64,000 nucleotides of DNA from Bacteroidia bacterium. GTDB lineage: Bacteria; Bacteroidota; Bacteroidia; AKYH767-A; OLB10. Positions 46,549 through 58,546 of the stretch are shown piece by piece. Made by a program: the position numbers and the translations under genes. How positions within the stretch are numbered: position 1 is the stretch's first letter; the number at the start of each line of letters is the position of its first letter. Below the pieces are notes generated by a model. It had not been told where the DNA came from. It did no database searches and worked only from the letters and a program-made list of their open reading frames with translations. The stretch lies in the NCBI GenBank assembly GCA_016788165.1, contig JAEUTH010000015.1, positions 62,001-126,000 on the forward strand, written 5' to 3'.

Positions 46549-47865
46549 ATGCTGTTAAAAAATATTACTGCCATTTGCATTTTTTCAATTGCTGCCATTA
46601 ATATGGCTTGCGCACAAACGATACAAACTATTGATAGCAATACGCTGCAACGTATGCAATGGTTTAAGGATGCACGTTTGGGTATATTTATTCATTGGGG
46701 TATATATGCCGTTGATGGCGTTAGCGAAAGCTGGAGTTTTTATAATGGCTACCTAAGCCATGATGACTATATGAAACAGTGCAAAGGATTTACTGCTAAT
46801 AAATACAACCCAACTCAATGGGCCGATTTAATTAAACAAAGTGGCGCACGATATGCAGTTTTAACCGCAAAACACCATGATGGTGTTGCGTTATGGGACA
46901 CCAAACAACAAGGTTTAAGTGTTGTAAAAAATACGCCTGCCAAACGCGATTTAATTGGCCCGTATATAGATGCTTTAAGGAATCTAAATATTAAAACCGG
47001 CTTGTATTACTCGTTAATTGATTGGTCGCATCCTGATTATGATATTTTTACAAGAACCCAAAAACGTTATACAAACGACAGCTTGCGCTGGAAAAAATTT
47101 ACTGGTTTTTATCAGGCACAATTGCAGGAATTATCAACCAAGTACAACCCCGACCTATATTGGTTTGATGGCGATTGGGAGCATACAGCAGCCGAGTGGC
47201 AAGCCGATAAAGTGCGAAAGATGCTGATGTATTACAATAAAAATGTAATAATAAATAGCCGACTAACCAACCATGGCGATTATGCTACACCCGAACAAGG
47301 TGTGCCCATTCAGATACCTAAAGATTACTATTGGGAACTTTGTTATACTATGAATGATAGCTGGGGTTATCAGCCAAACGATACCCATTACAAAAGTTGT
47401 AATCAAATTTTAAATGTATTGGTAGATTGTATTTATAAAGGAGGCAACTTACTTTTAGATATTGGGCCTAAGGCAGATGGTACTATAGATGAAAAACAAA
47501 AACAACTGTTAGTGGATGTTGGACGTTGGACAAAAAAGCATGAAGCAGCCGTATTTGGTACATTACCCGGCATTAACACAGAGTATTGTATGTACCCAAC
47601 AGCCTTATCAGCCGACAGCAATATGCTATATGTTTTTGTAAGTGGTAAGCCGGCATCCGTTTACATAAAAGGCTTAAATAACAAAGTACACCGTGCTTAT
47701 GTTTTGGGGCAAGGAACCATGCTTAGCTATGATATTTTTGGCAAAGCATATTGGAATAAAAAACCGGGCATGCTTTCTATAAATTTACCACAGCAATTAT
47801 GTGATAATGAAATTACCGTTATAGCCATATTATTAGATGGCCCTGTTTCATTGTATAACGATTAG
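46549..47865 (+). CDS. Alpha-L-fucosidase, GH29
   Basis: The 438-residue secreted enzyme has a signal peptide (MLLKNITAICIFSIAAINMACAQ) and a (beta/alpha)8 barrel. Signatures are RLGIFIHWGIYAVDG near residue 43, TAKHHDGVALWDT near residue 105 and DLYWFDGDWEH with nucleophile D207. A short C-terminal beta domain follows. It releases terminal fucose from glycans in the periplasm or outside. No SusCD pair or other CAZyme is adjacent, so it is not part of a classic polysaccharide utilisation locus here. Confidence 0.93.
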   Translation: MLLKNITAICIFSIAAINMACAQTIQTIDSNTLQRMQWFKDARLGIFIHWGIYAVDGVSESWSFYNGYLSHDDYMKQCKGFTANKYNPTQWADLIKQSGARYAVLTAKHHDGVALWDTKQQGLSVVKNTPAKRDLIGPYIDALRNLNIKTGLYYSLIDWSHPDYDIFTRTQKRYTNDSLRWKKFTGFYQAQLQELSTKYNPDLYWFDGDWEHTAAEWQADKVRKMLMYYNKNVIINSRLTNHGDYATPEQGVPIQIPKDYYWELCYTMNDSWGYQPNDTHYKSCNQILNVLVDCIYKGGNLLLDIGPKADGTIDEKQKQLLVDVGRWTKKHEAAVFGTLPGINTEYCMYPTALSADSNMLYVFVSGKPASVYIKGLNNKVHRAYVLGQGTMLSYDIFGKAYWNKKPGMLSINLPQQLCDNEITVIAILLDGPVSLYND

Positions 47866-47893
47866 CTAACTATCATTAGATGAAATAATAAAT

Positions 47894-48781
47894 CTAATCT
47901 TTTAAAAGAGCTGCCTGCTTAACTTCAAAATGGTATTTACGTAATTGTTTACTGGTTAGTTTGTTTCCATTATGGCTCCAACCCGGTGGTCCAAATACAT
48001 ACATCCATTTATTGTAAAAGCCTTTTGCATTTTTCACATCGTTAATCATATCAATCCATTCATGTACTAAAACAATATCAATTCTGTTCGTATTAATATT
48101 GTTAGTTAAGCCATAAACTACCTTTTCGTCTTCAGCCTGATAGGTTCCAAACAATCTATCCCAAACAATTAAAAACATTCCCATATTTCTGTCTAAATAA
48201 TGTGCATTGCTGCCATGATGTACGCGGTGATTGCTGGGCGTAGCAAAAACTTTATCTAATACCCCCAACCTACCAATCATTTCTGTATGAATAAAAAAGC
48301 CCCAAAAATTAATAAACAGATAAACCAATAATATTTGAACAGCACTAAAACCTAATAATGCCAGTGGTATAAAAAAAATAAATCTATAAAGCGGTTGCAG
48401 CACGGATGACCTAATGGCCACAGAAACATTCATTTTTTCTGACGAATGATGATTGACATGAATAGCCCAAAAAAAACGGACATTGTGATCAACCCAATGC
48501 AACGTATAATAAGCTAAATCAACTAACAGAATCAATATGACCCAACTAAAAGCACTGTTATTCCAATTAATTATTGCAAACTGATTAAAGTATGTAAGCA
48601 CAAAAAAAGTAGCGCCTTTAAAAAACAAATCCAGAAAAAAATTTAAACTGCTTAAACTGATGTTTACAAAAGTATCGCGGCCATCGTACCAGCCCAATTT
48701 GTAAAATGCGCTTACTGCAGCCTCAGCAATAATGCACAAACACATAACTAACAACATCCAAAATTCAACTGAACTTACCAT
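47894..48781 (-). CDS. Sterol desaturase/fatty acid hydroxylase superfamily membrane enzyme
   Basis: The 295-residue protein has four to five membrane helices and the di-iron histidine clusters of the superfamily: HWVDH (HX3H), HVNHHS (HX2HH) and, at the C-terminal side, SNHRVHHGSN. These bind a non-haem di-iron centre for O2-dependent hydroxylation or desaturation of a lipid tail. Bacteria in this phylum generally do not make sterols, so carotenoid, fatty acid or sphingoid-base hydroxylation is more likely. The alpha-oxoamine synthase at 4.4-5.6 kb would fit a sphingolipid role, but they are not linked. Confidence 0.9.
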   Translation of the reverse strand: MVSSVEFWMLLVMCLCIIAEAAVSAFYKLGWYDGRDTFVNISLSSLNFFLDLFFKGATFFVLTYFNQFAIINWNNSAFSWVILILLVDLAYYTLHWVDHNVRFFWAIHVNHHSSEKMNVSVAIRSSVLQPLYRFIFFIPLALLGFSAVQILLVYLFINFWGFFIHTEMIGRLGVLDKVFATPSNHRVHHGSNAHYLDRNMGMFLIVWDRLFGTYQAEDEKVVYGLTNNINTNRIDIVLVHEWIDMINDVKNAKGFYNKWMYVFGPPGWSHNGNKLTSKQLRKYHFEVKQAALLKD

Positions 48782-48891
48782 TTTATATAATTTTTTAGGG
48801 CTGTAAATTTATATATGACTTTTATATTGAAAATAATTGCTCAGTAAAAAAAAATTAACTTATTTCGATTACAAATTTAATCCCCAAAAAA

Positions 48892-49710
48892 ATGAAAAAA
48901 CTACTCTCGCTAAGTTTAGCAACCTTAGTAATTATTAGCGCTTGCAAAAAAAAATCGGAAGACGAAACAGCACCACCTGCCGGTGGAGGCGGTAGTGGCT
49001 CAACTACCATACCTGTAGTGCAAAAGCAAATGGCCATGATGAATAAGTTAACTGCAACCTGGTGTGGTCCCTGTGGCCAATGGGGCTGGACTTTAAATGA
49101 AGATATTATTGCCGGTGGTGCCGGCAAAGCTGTTTTTATGGGTACTTACGGAAGCAGCAGCAGTTTGTTTTATAACCCTGCAGCCGCTGCTTTTAAAAAT
49201 CAGTTCGATGCAAGTGCAGGCTGGCCGGCATTTTGTGTAAATGGTCGTAATCGTACGGCATACAGTTCATCAGGTGGTATTTATACATCAACTACTAAAA
49301 CCAATGTATTAGCTGCAATTGACTCTACTGCTGCTGCTACGGCTAAAGTTAATACCGGCTTTAAAATGACTTATGGTACCGATAGTGTTAGAGTAAGCAC
49401 ACGTACCAAGTTTTTTGCCGAAATGAGTGGTGATATCTATTTAGGTGTTTACTTAATCGAAGATGGCGCATTAGGTGTACAAACCGGCCTTAGTGGTACC
49501 GTATCTCACCATCATGTTTTACAAGGAAGTTTTTCACAACCATTTGGTACACAAATAGCCACCGGTACCACTGCGGCTAATAAAGAAGTTTTGTCAAGCT
49601 TTGCTTTAAAAACAAATGCAGCCTGGGATAAAACCAAATTAAAAATTGCAACCGTTATTTGGAAAAAAAATGGAAGCACTTATGAATTTGTAAATGCCTA
49701 TACTGAATAA
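48892..49710 (+). CDS. Omp28-like lipoprotein with thioredoxin-type CxxC
   Basis: The 272-residue protein has a lipoprotein signal ending IISACKKK, with the lipid Cys at residue 20. TATWCGPCGQWGW near residue 60 is a thioredoxin-like active-site motif placed as in Omp28 family proteins. A Ser/Gly/Thr-rich linker follows the lipid Cys. The C-terminal half alternates beta-strand sequence (FFAEMSGDIYLGVYLIEDGA, VSHHHVLQGSF). It is probably a surface or periplasmic lipoprotein, and the redox role is inferred from CGPC only. It is followed by a strong bidirectional terminator. Confidence 0.85.
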   Translation: MKKLLSLSLATLVIISACKKKSEDETAPPAGGGGSGSTTIPVVQKQMAMMNKLTATWCGPCGQWGWTLNEDIIAGGAGKAVFMGTYGSSSSLFYNPAAAAFKNQFDASAGWPAFCVNGRNRTAYSSSGGIYTSTTKTNVLAAIDSTAAATAKVNTGFKMTYGTDSVRVSTRTKFFAEMSGDIYLGVYLIEDGALGVQTGLSGTVSHHHVLQGSFSQPFGTQIATGTTAANKEVLSSFALKTNAAWDKTKLKIATVIWKKNGSTYEFVNAYTE

Positions 49711-49726
49711 ATTTTTACAGTTTCAA

Positions 49727-49767
49727 TAAAAAAAGGCTGCCTCATTATTTTAAGGCAGCCTTTTTTT
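49727..49767. terminator. Strong bidirectional terminator
   Basis: An A-run plus GGCTGCCT (49727-49742) pairs with AGGCAGCC (49753-49760) plus seven Ts. It ends the Omp28-like gene on + and the convergent DinB-like gene on the minus strand. Confidence 0.92.
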
Positions 49768-49781
49768 ACAATCAAAAATTC

Positions 49782-50228
49782 TTAAGATCCTAGAATACGT
49801 CTGTGATAATTTATCTGACCCAAATGATATTGAAAGTGCAACATCAAATGCAGCAACATGTGCAAGGCAGTTACAGATTTACCATGTTTTAAATCAGGGA
49901 ACGTTTTTAGCAAGTCGGCATCAGAAAGTTTTTGCAGCGTTTCGGTTACAATATTTTTTGTAATGTCAATATCGGCAATAAGTGCATGAGCAGGTATGTC
50001 CTTTAAATCAAATTCAGCATCTCTATGCCTGATATAACCAGTGTGGCCTAACAATGCACCAATATAATGTTTAAGGTTACCGCATAAATGCAAGCAAAGG
50101 TTGCCTGCACAGTTCGAAATTCCATCAGCAACTTTCCATAAATCATCATCCGATTTATACTTTTCAATTTCAAGTTTTAGCGTATTTAAATCACGCTCCA
50201 AAAATTCAACTATTGTTTGCTTTACCAT
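49782..50228 (-). CDS. DinB-like / DUF1572-type four-helix protein
   Basis: The 148-residue cytosolic protein matches the DinB/YfiT-like four-helix-bundle superfamily. The metal-type histidines are in LCLHLCGNLKHYIGA near residues 50-60, and LHMLLHLMLHFQYHLGQINYH is at the C-terminal helix. Members are metal-dependent thiol- or hydrolase-like enzymes, many unassigned. Despite the name, it is unrelated to the DinB DNA polymerase. It is monocistronic. Confidence 0.85.
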   Translation of the reverse strand: MVKQTIVEFLERDLNTLKLEIEKYKSDDDLWKVADGISNCAGNLCLHLCGNLKHYIGALLGHTGYIRHRDAEFDLKDIPAHALIADIDITKNIVTETLQKLSDADLLKTFPDLKHGKSVTALHMLLHLMLHFQYHLGQINYHRRILGS

Positions 50229-50372
50229 AACTAATATATTTAAAAGTGGATATAAAATAAAAACTGTTTTCTACTTCAAATTTAAAAAGTTACCTGATTA
50301 AACACTATTTAAATCCCATTTATTTTTCGTATTTGAAAAATAAATTGAAACAGCGCATTATGTAACATTTAA

Positions 50373-52864
<2,492 letters not shown>

Positions 52865-52866
52865 TT

Positions 52867-53337
52867 CTAACGTGATATTTCGATAATTTCAAGTGATAAT
52901 GTACCGGCTGGTACCTGAACCTTTGCCAAATCGCCTTTACGTTTGCCTAATAAACCTTTTCCTATTGGGCTACTCACCGAAATCTTTCCGGTCTTAAGGT
53001 CGGCTTCGCTTTCGGCAACAAGTGTATAAACCACTTCCTTTTTAGAGTTATGGTTAAGTATAGTAACTTTTGACATTACAGCAACAATTGATGTATCAAT
53101 TTTTGATTCATCAATAATACGTGCATTGGCAACCACATCTTCTAATTTTGAAATACGAAGTTCTAATAATCCCTGTGCATCTTTTGCTGCATCATATTCT
53201 GCGTTTTCGCTCAGGTCGCCTTTATCGCGGGCTTCGGCAATGGCCTTTGAAGCTTTAGGGCGTTCCACATTTTTTAAAATTGCCAATTCGTCTTTTAGCT
53301 TGGCAAAACCTTCTTTAGTTAAGTATGAAATAGACAT
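52867..53337 (-). CDS. greA: Transcription elongation factor GreA
   Basis: The 156-residue protein rescues backtracked RNA polymerase by stimulating transcript cleavage. The N-terminal coiled coil (about 1-75) has the tip acidic pair in RDKGDLSENAEYDAAKD, which is the catalytic D/E site. The C-terminal FKBP-like domain (about 80-156) shows the ISVSSPIGKGLLGKRKGD signature. It starts at the ATG at 53337 and is followed by the HIT gene. Confidence 0.97.
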   Translation of the reverse strand: MSISYLTKEGFAKLKDELAILKNVERPKASKAIAEARDKGDLSENAEYDAAKDAQGLLELRISKLEDVVANARIIDESKIDTSIVAVMSKVTILNHNSKKEVVYTLVAESEADLKTGKISVSSPIGKGLLGKRKGDLAKVQVPAGTLSLEIIEISR

Positions 53338-53358
53338 TTTTTAATGAATATAAAAACG

Positions 53359-53388
53359 AAAGAAGACCCTCAAATGAGAGTCTTCTTT
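53359..53388 (-). terminator. Terminator of PorV-like gene
   Basis: AAAGAAGAC (53359-53367) pairs with GTCTTCTTT (53380-53388), a 9-bp stem with a 12-nt loop. It lies 28 bp downstream of the minus-strand stop at 53416 and just upstream of greA, so it separates the two transcripts. Confidence 0.75.
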
Positions 53389-53415
53389 TAAAATTTAGTT
53401 TGCAAAGATAGTTTT

Positions 53416-54480
53416 TTACAAATTCAAACGCGCACCAAAACTGTGTGTTCCGTTAAATGGATTGGTTGCACGATACGAGTAATCAACACCAAATGTTTTA
53501 CCACCTTTGCCAAGAGGTACTTCTAAAGTTACTCCGGCACAGGGTCCTGTTAAAGCAGTTGTACGTAACTCCTCATCAAAAATATCTTTTTCATAAACAA
53601 AGCCACCTCTTAACATCAGGTATGACTTAAACCCATATTCTAAGCCCAGTATAAATTGGTCGTTAGTAAATGAGTTTGCCACAAATGAACCAGCTACAGT
53701 AAGTCTATGATCTTTTGCAAGTTTCGCATCGTAAGTAACACCAATATTAATTAATGATGGTAATTCAAAACTGGCAGATTTATTTTCTACACTCATTTGA
53801 TAATCACCACTAATTGCTGTTCCTCTGTATGACAAACCATCGCCACTAAAACGCATAGGCGCTGAAACGTTTTTTAAAGATAAGCCAAATTTAAAATTAT
53901 CCTTTGTTTCATTAAATCCGGTTACATATTGTACGCCTGCATCAAAAGCAATGCCCGATGCTTTTACATCGGCAATAGCCTCTGATACCAATCTAACAGT
54001 AATACCGCCATAAATGCGGTTACTAAACTCTTTGGCGTAGGACAAACCAATATTTATAAATGATGGCGAAAAAGTTCCCAATCCACCTTCGGGTTGGTCC
54101 ACAGTAGTAATTGGAATGTCGCCAAAGTTCATTGACATTACACCTAAACCTAATACGCCTGATGCACCCACTTTTTGTGATAAGCCAAATGAATTGATGC
54201 CAATATCAGTGCCGCTTAACCAGTTGGTGTGCGAAAACAATAATTCTGTTTTTTTGGTAAATGCTAAACCTGCAACATTTAAGAATTGCGATTCCAAACC
54301 TCTCACACCGGCCGAATTTGCTCCACCCCATCCCGATGACCGTGCCCAAGGATTAATTAATAATTCTGTTGCACCGGCCGAACCAGCTCTGTCATTGTTC
54401 CCAGCAAGAACTTGCCCACCTGGCATTACAACCATTGAGGCAGCTATTCCTAAAAAAGTATATTTTAAATATTTAATCAT
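53416..54480 (-). CDS. PorV/PorQ-family outer-membrane protein
   Basis: The 354-residue protein has a signal peptide (MIKYLKYTFLGIAASMVVMPGGQVLA) and a FadL-like beta-barrel. PorV/PorQ-family sequence is seen in ELLINPWARSSGWGGAN, GLESQFLNVAGLAFTKKTEL and LSYAKEFSNRIYGGITVRLV. PorV is an attachment-complex component that shuttles T9SS cargo to the surface, while PorQ and relatives have related roles. I do not claim it is PorV itself. It follows the 1331-aa secreted protein and the TonB-dependent receptor in one direction, a conserved Bacteroidota arrangement. Confidence 0.85.
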   Translation of the reverse strand: MIKYLKYTFLGIAASMVVMPGGQVLAGNNDRAGSAGATELLINPWARSSGWGGANSAGVRGLESQFLNVAGLAFTKKTELLFSHTNWLSGTDIGINSFGLSQKVGASGVLGLGVMSMNFGDIPITTVDQPEGGLGTFSPSFINIGLSYAKEFSNRIYGGITVRLVSEAIADVKASGIAFDAGVQYVTGFNETKDNFKFGLSLKNVSAPMRFSGDGLSYRGTAISGDYQMSVENKSASFELPSLINIGVTYDAKLAKDHRLTVAGSFVANSFTNDQFILGLEYGFKSYLMLRGGFVYEKDIFDEELRTTALTGPCAGVTLEVPLGKGGKTFGVDYSYRATNPFNGTHSFGARLNL

Positions 54481-54520
54481 ATGATGATAAGTTTTAGGGT
54501 CAACTATTAAATTTAATAAA

Positions 54521-57500
54521 TTAGAAAGTATCCAAATCTACCGGACGCATTACGCAGAAGAATTTCAAAATCTTTTCTCCAAGTCCTGGAGCGTCAACAT
54601 GGATAATGTACATACCGCTTGCTACCGGAATTCCTTTGGTATTCTTCATATCCCAATCAAGCGATGTTGAAAGATTGGGGACATCAGTAGTTGAACCGCC
54701 CGAGTTATCGCTATTGGTATCCCGTTTAAACTTACGAATCAATGTACCATTAAGTGTGAAAATTGATATCGTACATTTTGATGGCAAATTGGTTACCCGT
54801 ACCCTGTTGTCTAATTGATTTACCTCATATTTCGAATATGCATAATATGGATTCGGAACAATATTAATCAAACTTAATGCATCAGTGGCTACCTCTGTTT
54901 GACTAACTTTATTTTCTAACCCTGCAGTTGTATAAGCATAGTATGGATTACTATTATTTTGTGCTGGGCCGCCAACAACAGATCCGGTACCTGTAAATGT
55001 AAGGTTTGTGGCATCTGTTGTAAACTTACTACCAACTGCAACTGCAGTACCATTATAGGTTGCAGGAGCTGTTAAAACTGTGTATTCCGTATTTGGAAGT
55101 AATGCATCTCCGGCATAAGCATCTTTACGGGTATCATATTGGCGGAATGTTTTTGCAACACGTAATTGTATTTTCAAATCATTAGACAATAGTGTTTGTC
55201 CGGGCTTTAATAGCGGAATTGCACACCACATAATATCTTCCAAAACATGTTTCTTGTCGGTTAAACTGTTTGTTAAAAGTTTTGTAGCAGCAAAATTACC
55301 TCTATCATAACGAGGGCCGTCAAGTGGTGCATCAGCATGATGTCCGAAAACATATATATAATGCATATTACCAAAAACAGGGGTAGCCAATGAATTGTAT
55401 CTTTCGCTGGTTGGGTTCCAAATCATATCTGCATCTAAAGATGAGTTTTCAGAGAATGCAATATTTAATCTTTCACCTGTTTCAACATTAATAGCATAAC
55501 CAGGGAACCAACTCATACCGGTTGCAAAATCGTTGTTGTCAGGACCGGTTGCAGTAGTGCCTTCTTTATCAACAGAAGGTGATTTTCGTAAGCTATACTG
55601 TGATACATTTGATCCTGCAGGTTGCGTGTTTGCTGCAACTTTACAAGCTTCTAAAACAACGCAACGCGACCATTTAGATTTATCGGATGTGAAAACAATA
55701 TCCACACTTGCTAAATTCTTTAAAGTAAGATTTGATGTTGCTGCATCCATTGATGCATTGCTCCATTTTACGCTCCAGTCTTTGTCCTTAGCAGCTACTT
55801 TATATGGCGCCCAAATACCCCCAAGAATTTTTTCATAAACATTTTGTGGATCAATGGTTCCATATGATGCGCTCTTTATCCAATTCTCATTAGCATCGCC
55901 CGGTACATTAGGTAAAAAGCTCATCCATTGACGGCTTTCATCTGCATAAGTAATAGATGCGCCTATAAAACCATTGTTTGCAGCTTCGGCACTTCCCGGT
56001 TCAGCCGTTTTTGATAAGTTAGCGGTAAATCCATACGAATTAAAGGTGTTTCCATCTAAGTAACCTAAAATTTGTTGATTTAAGACACCAAGTGGTCTTT
56101 CTGAATTGGTAATTTTTTGTGTCGTTGTGTTAACCAATTGCCAATTAGATGTATCGGCCACACCATCAAATTTTAAGGTGAAGTTATTGTTGGTTACTAA
56201 AACCGGATCGTAAACTCTAATACCTAAAGGACCTTTGTTAATGTTGTAAGTTGGGTAGTAGGTACGATAAGCCGGAGCAGTCATTGCTTCATTTAATGAA
56301 ACTTGTTGCATATCTAAGTACATACCACAATTACCCTGTCCTTCATAACGCGTAACTATAGGCGAATTACCAACATCAGAACCAAATGTTTGTCCGTTGT
56401 TTTCTACAACAGGCAAATGAGGAATTGCTGTGTAAGTTTTGATATTATTTCTGCCTTGGAAAAATGGTGTTGACTGGGTGTAATTAGTTGCTGTACCAAT
56501 TGTTGGAACAAATGGTGCAAAATTGTTGTAGGCATAAGAAATAATAGTAAAATAATACTGCTTATTGTTTATGAGCTTCGGATCATCGGTAGCAAACAAA
56601 TCAGTAGTTACGTTAAACACGTGTTTAATTCCCTGATTAGCCCCCTTAACTTTTTCTTGTGGTATCCAATAACCTAAATTGTCATCATAAGTATGATTTA
56701 CTAACTGCGAAATATTATCTGCAACGTCACATTGAAACTCGGCAACGGTACGTACTTTATCAGGATTACCTATATCAGCCGTAGTTACAGTTGCATTTTT
56801 AAACTGATATAAAATATATCCCTGAAACTTATACTTACGTTGTTCATCACTGTAATAAATAGTATCGTTACCTTGATAAACTACTTCAGGTATTACAGGG
56901 TCAATTTTTGAATAAAGTTCAACAGAAGAATCGTTATAGTTTTGAAGTGTTATAATAATTTGATTACTTAACTCTCGTATAGCTAAATCAGGTGCATTAG
57001 GGCCATCCAAAACTTGAAAACAATTGTCGAAAATCGCCTGAGCCTTAGCATCGGCTAATTTCATTAAGCTTATCGAACCTTCTGGACCTCCGGTACTGGT
57101 ACGTGCCCAAACTACTCCGGTGGTAATATAATTTACTGCGCCCGGTTGTAAGGTAAACTTACCGGCCGATTGCAGGAAACGTCTGTCTTCAGGTGTGTTG
57201 CCTGCCGTAACCTCTGTCCAGTTTGTTGAAGGGAAATCAGGGTCTGTTAAACCGGGGAACATATAGTTACAGGGTGGGTTATTGGCATCACGTCCGTCAC
57301 CGCCATAAGTCATAACCTGGCCATCGCCCCAAATTCCTTGCAAATAATTGTAGTGATGTGCTGCACCATTTGGGTTGCCATCTGGTGTATTATTTACGTT
57401 ATTGTAATAAAGATATTTAGACATGATAATTTGCTCGCCTGGTTCATCAATCACACCATCTTTATTATTATCAATGCCATCAAACGGATCTGCTAAAGGA

Positions 57501-58516
57501 CCTTGAAAAAAATCAATACCGGCAGCTGGTGGGTTTTGACCATAAGCACCTCCACCATCATCATCAGCATCACCGTTATAAACATATCCCAATCCTAAAC
57601 TTACGTCACATCCAACAAAGTCATCGGTCGCTTTTCCTAAATCAGGGTCGCACCATACACCAAAATAGGTGTTTAAAAGAGGCGAAGTACCGCGATTTAT
57701 AATTTGGTATTTATAAAAGGTCATATTGTTAACTTCATCATTGGTTTTGAATGCAAAACCTTGGCAACGTATTTCAACTCCAATTTGGCCTCCATCAACC
57801 GTTGCTGTATGCGCCTCACCTACATCATTTATCACCCACCAAAGTGTTTCATCACCAAAGATGTAATCATTACAAACGTTATTAGGGTAATTACCTGAAA
57901 AATTATAGTAAGGATAATCACCTGCATCAGAACTATACACACCGTTTTGGTCATTATCGAAAAATGGTGCCAGTGATTGATCCTCTCCATATGCTACATC
58001 ACCATTACCCGGCCATTCGCGTATATCTTTGGTTGCTGCACCGCCACCAATAAAATCTAAAACTTCAGCTTTGGTTACCTTCCAGTGTCTATCATAAAAT
58101 TTACAGCGCGATGCGTCAATGGAAACATTGGTTTTATTAATTGCACCCGGCCACATATCATCACCTGTTTGGCGGTATGTTTGTGCGGCAATTTTAATAT
58201 TACCACCGGCATCAACCCCGCCCATCCATAATGCTCCGGCATAAATGGAATGTAAACCACTTCCCTTGGGTACTTCATATCTGGGATTTGAATTTGCATC
58301 CCACCATTGATCGCCACCGGTTAAAATAGTTGTTCTGATATTATTTACATCTAAAGTTGTTTGGGCATTACCTGCTACACAACCTGCAAAAGTAGTATTG
58401 CCTCCATTTTTGTTAGCAACACCGCTAATACCTACATTTTTCTCAGCATTAGCCACTTGAATAACGGATAAGCCCATTATCAAGGTTGTTATTTTAAAAC
58501 TTAGCTTAATTGACAT
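54521..58516 (-). CDS. Large secreted protein with EF-hand-like repeats and C-terminal sorting-type domain
   Basis: The 1331-residue protein has a signal peptide (MSIKLSFKITTLIMGLSVIQVANA) and is rich in Asp, Asn and Gly. FFDNDQNGVYSSDAGDYPYY and DGIDNNKDGVIDEPGEQI are calcium-binding, EF-hand/thrombospondin-3-like loops near residues 190 and 345. The C-terminal ~130 residues (NPYYAYSKYE ... PVASGMYIIHV) form a FlgD-like/T9SS-type beta domain. It is likely exported to the surface as a structural or adhesive protein. It lies between the TonB-dependent receptor (30 bp upstream) and the PorV-like gene (40 bp downstream), so the three probably work together. No enzyme motif is visible. Confidence 0.85.
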   Translation of the reverse strand: MSIKLSFKITTLIMGLSVIQVANAEKNVGISGVANKNGGNTTFAGCVAGNAQTTLDVNNIRTTILTGGDQWWDANSNPRYEVPKGSGLHSIYAGALWMGGVDAGGNIKIAAQTYRQTGDDMWPGAINKTNVSIDASRCKFYDRHWKVTKAEVLDFIGGGAATKDIREWPGNGDVAYGEDQSLAPFFDNDQNGVYSSDAGDYPYYNFSGNYPNNVCNDYIFGDETLWWVINDVGEAHTATVDGGQIGVEIRCQGFAFKTNDEVNNMTFYKYQIINRGTSPLLNTYFGVWCDPDLGKATDDFVGCDVSLGLGYVYNGDADDDGGGAYGQNPPAAGIDFFQGPLADPFDGIDNNKDGVIDEPGEQIIMSKYLYYNNVNNTPDGNPNGAAHHYNYLQGIWGDGQVMTYGGDGRDANNPPCNYMFPGLTDPDFPSTNWTEVTAGNTPEDRRFLQSAGKFTLQPGAVNYITTGVVWARTSTGGPEGSISLMKLADAKAQAIFDNCFQVLDGPNAPDLAIRELSNQIIITLQNYNDSSVELYSKIDPVIPEVVYQGNDTIYYSDEQRKYKFQGYILYQFKNATVTTADIGNPDKVRTVAEFQCDVADNISQLVNHTYDDNLGYWIPQEKVKGANQGIKHVFNVTTDLFATDDPKLINNKQYYFTIISYAYNNFAPFVPTIGTATNYTQSTPFFQGRNNIKTYTAIPHLPVVENNGQTFGSDVGNSPIVTRYEGQGNCGMYLDMQQVSLNEAMTAPAYRTYYPTYNINKGPLGIRVYDPVLVTNNNFTLKFDGVADTSNWQLVNTTTQKITNSERPLGVLNQQILGYLDGNTFNSYGFTANLSKTAEPGSAEAANNGFIGASITYADESRQWMSFLPNVPGDANENWIKSASYGTIDPQNVYEKILGGIWAPYKVAAKDKDWSVKWSNASMDAATSNLTLKNLASVDIVFTSDKSKWSRCVVLEACKVAANTQPAGSNVSQYSLRKSPSVDKEGTTATGPDNNDFATGMSWFPGYAINVETGERLNIAFSENSSLDADMIWNPTSERYNSLATPVFGNMHYIYVFGHHADAPLDGPRYDRGNFAATKLLTNSLTDKKHVLEDIMWCAIPLLKPGQTLLSNDLKIQLRVAKTFRQYDTRKDAYAGDALLPNTEYTVLTAPATYNGTAVAVGSKFTTDATNLTFTGTGSVVGGPAQNNSNPYYAYTTAGLENKVSQTEVATDALSLINIVPNPYYAYSKYEVNQLDNRVRVTNLPSKCTISIFTLNGTLIRKFKRDTNSDNSGGSTTDVPNLSTSLDWDMKNTKGIPVASGMYIIHVDAPGLGEKILKFFCVMRPVDLDTF

Positions 58517-58546
58517 CTTTATTGAGAGTTTTTTATTTCTAATTAA

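Noticed and set aside
49782-50228. DNA polymerase IV (DinB)
   Set aside because: The protein is a 148-residue four-helix DinB/YfiT-like protein, not the 350-residue polymerase.
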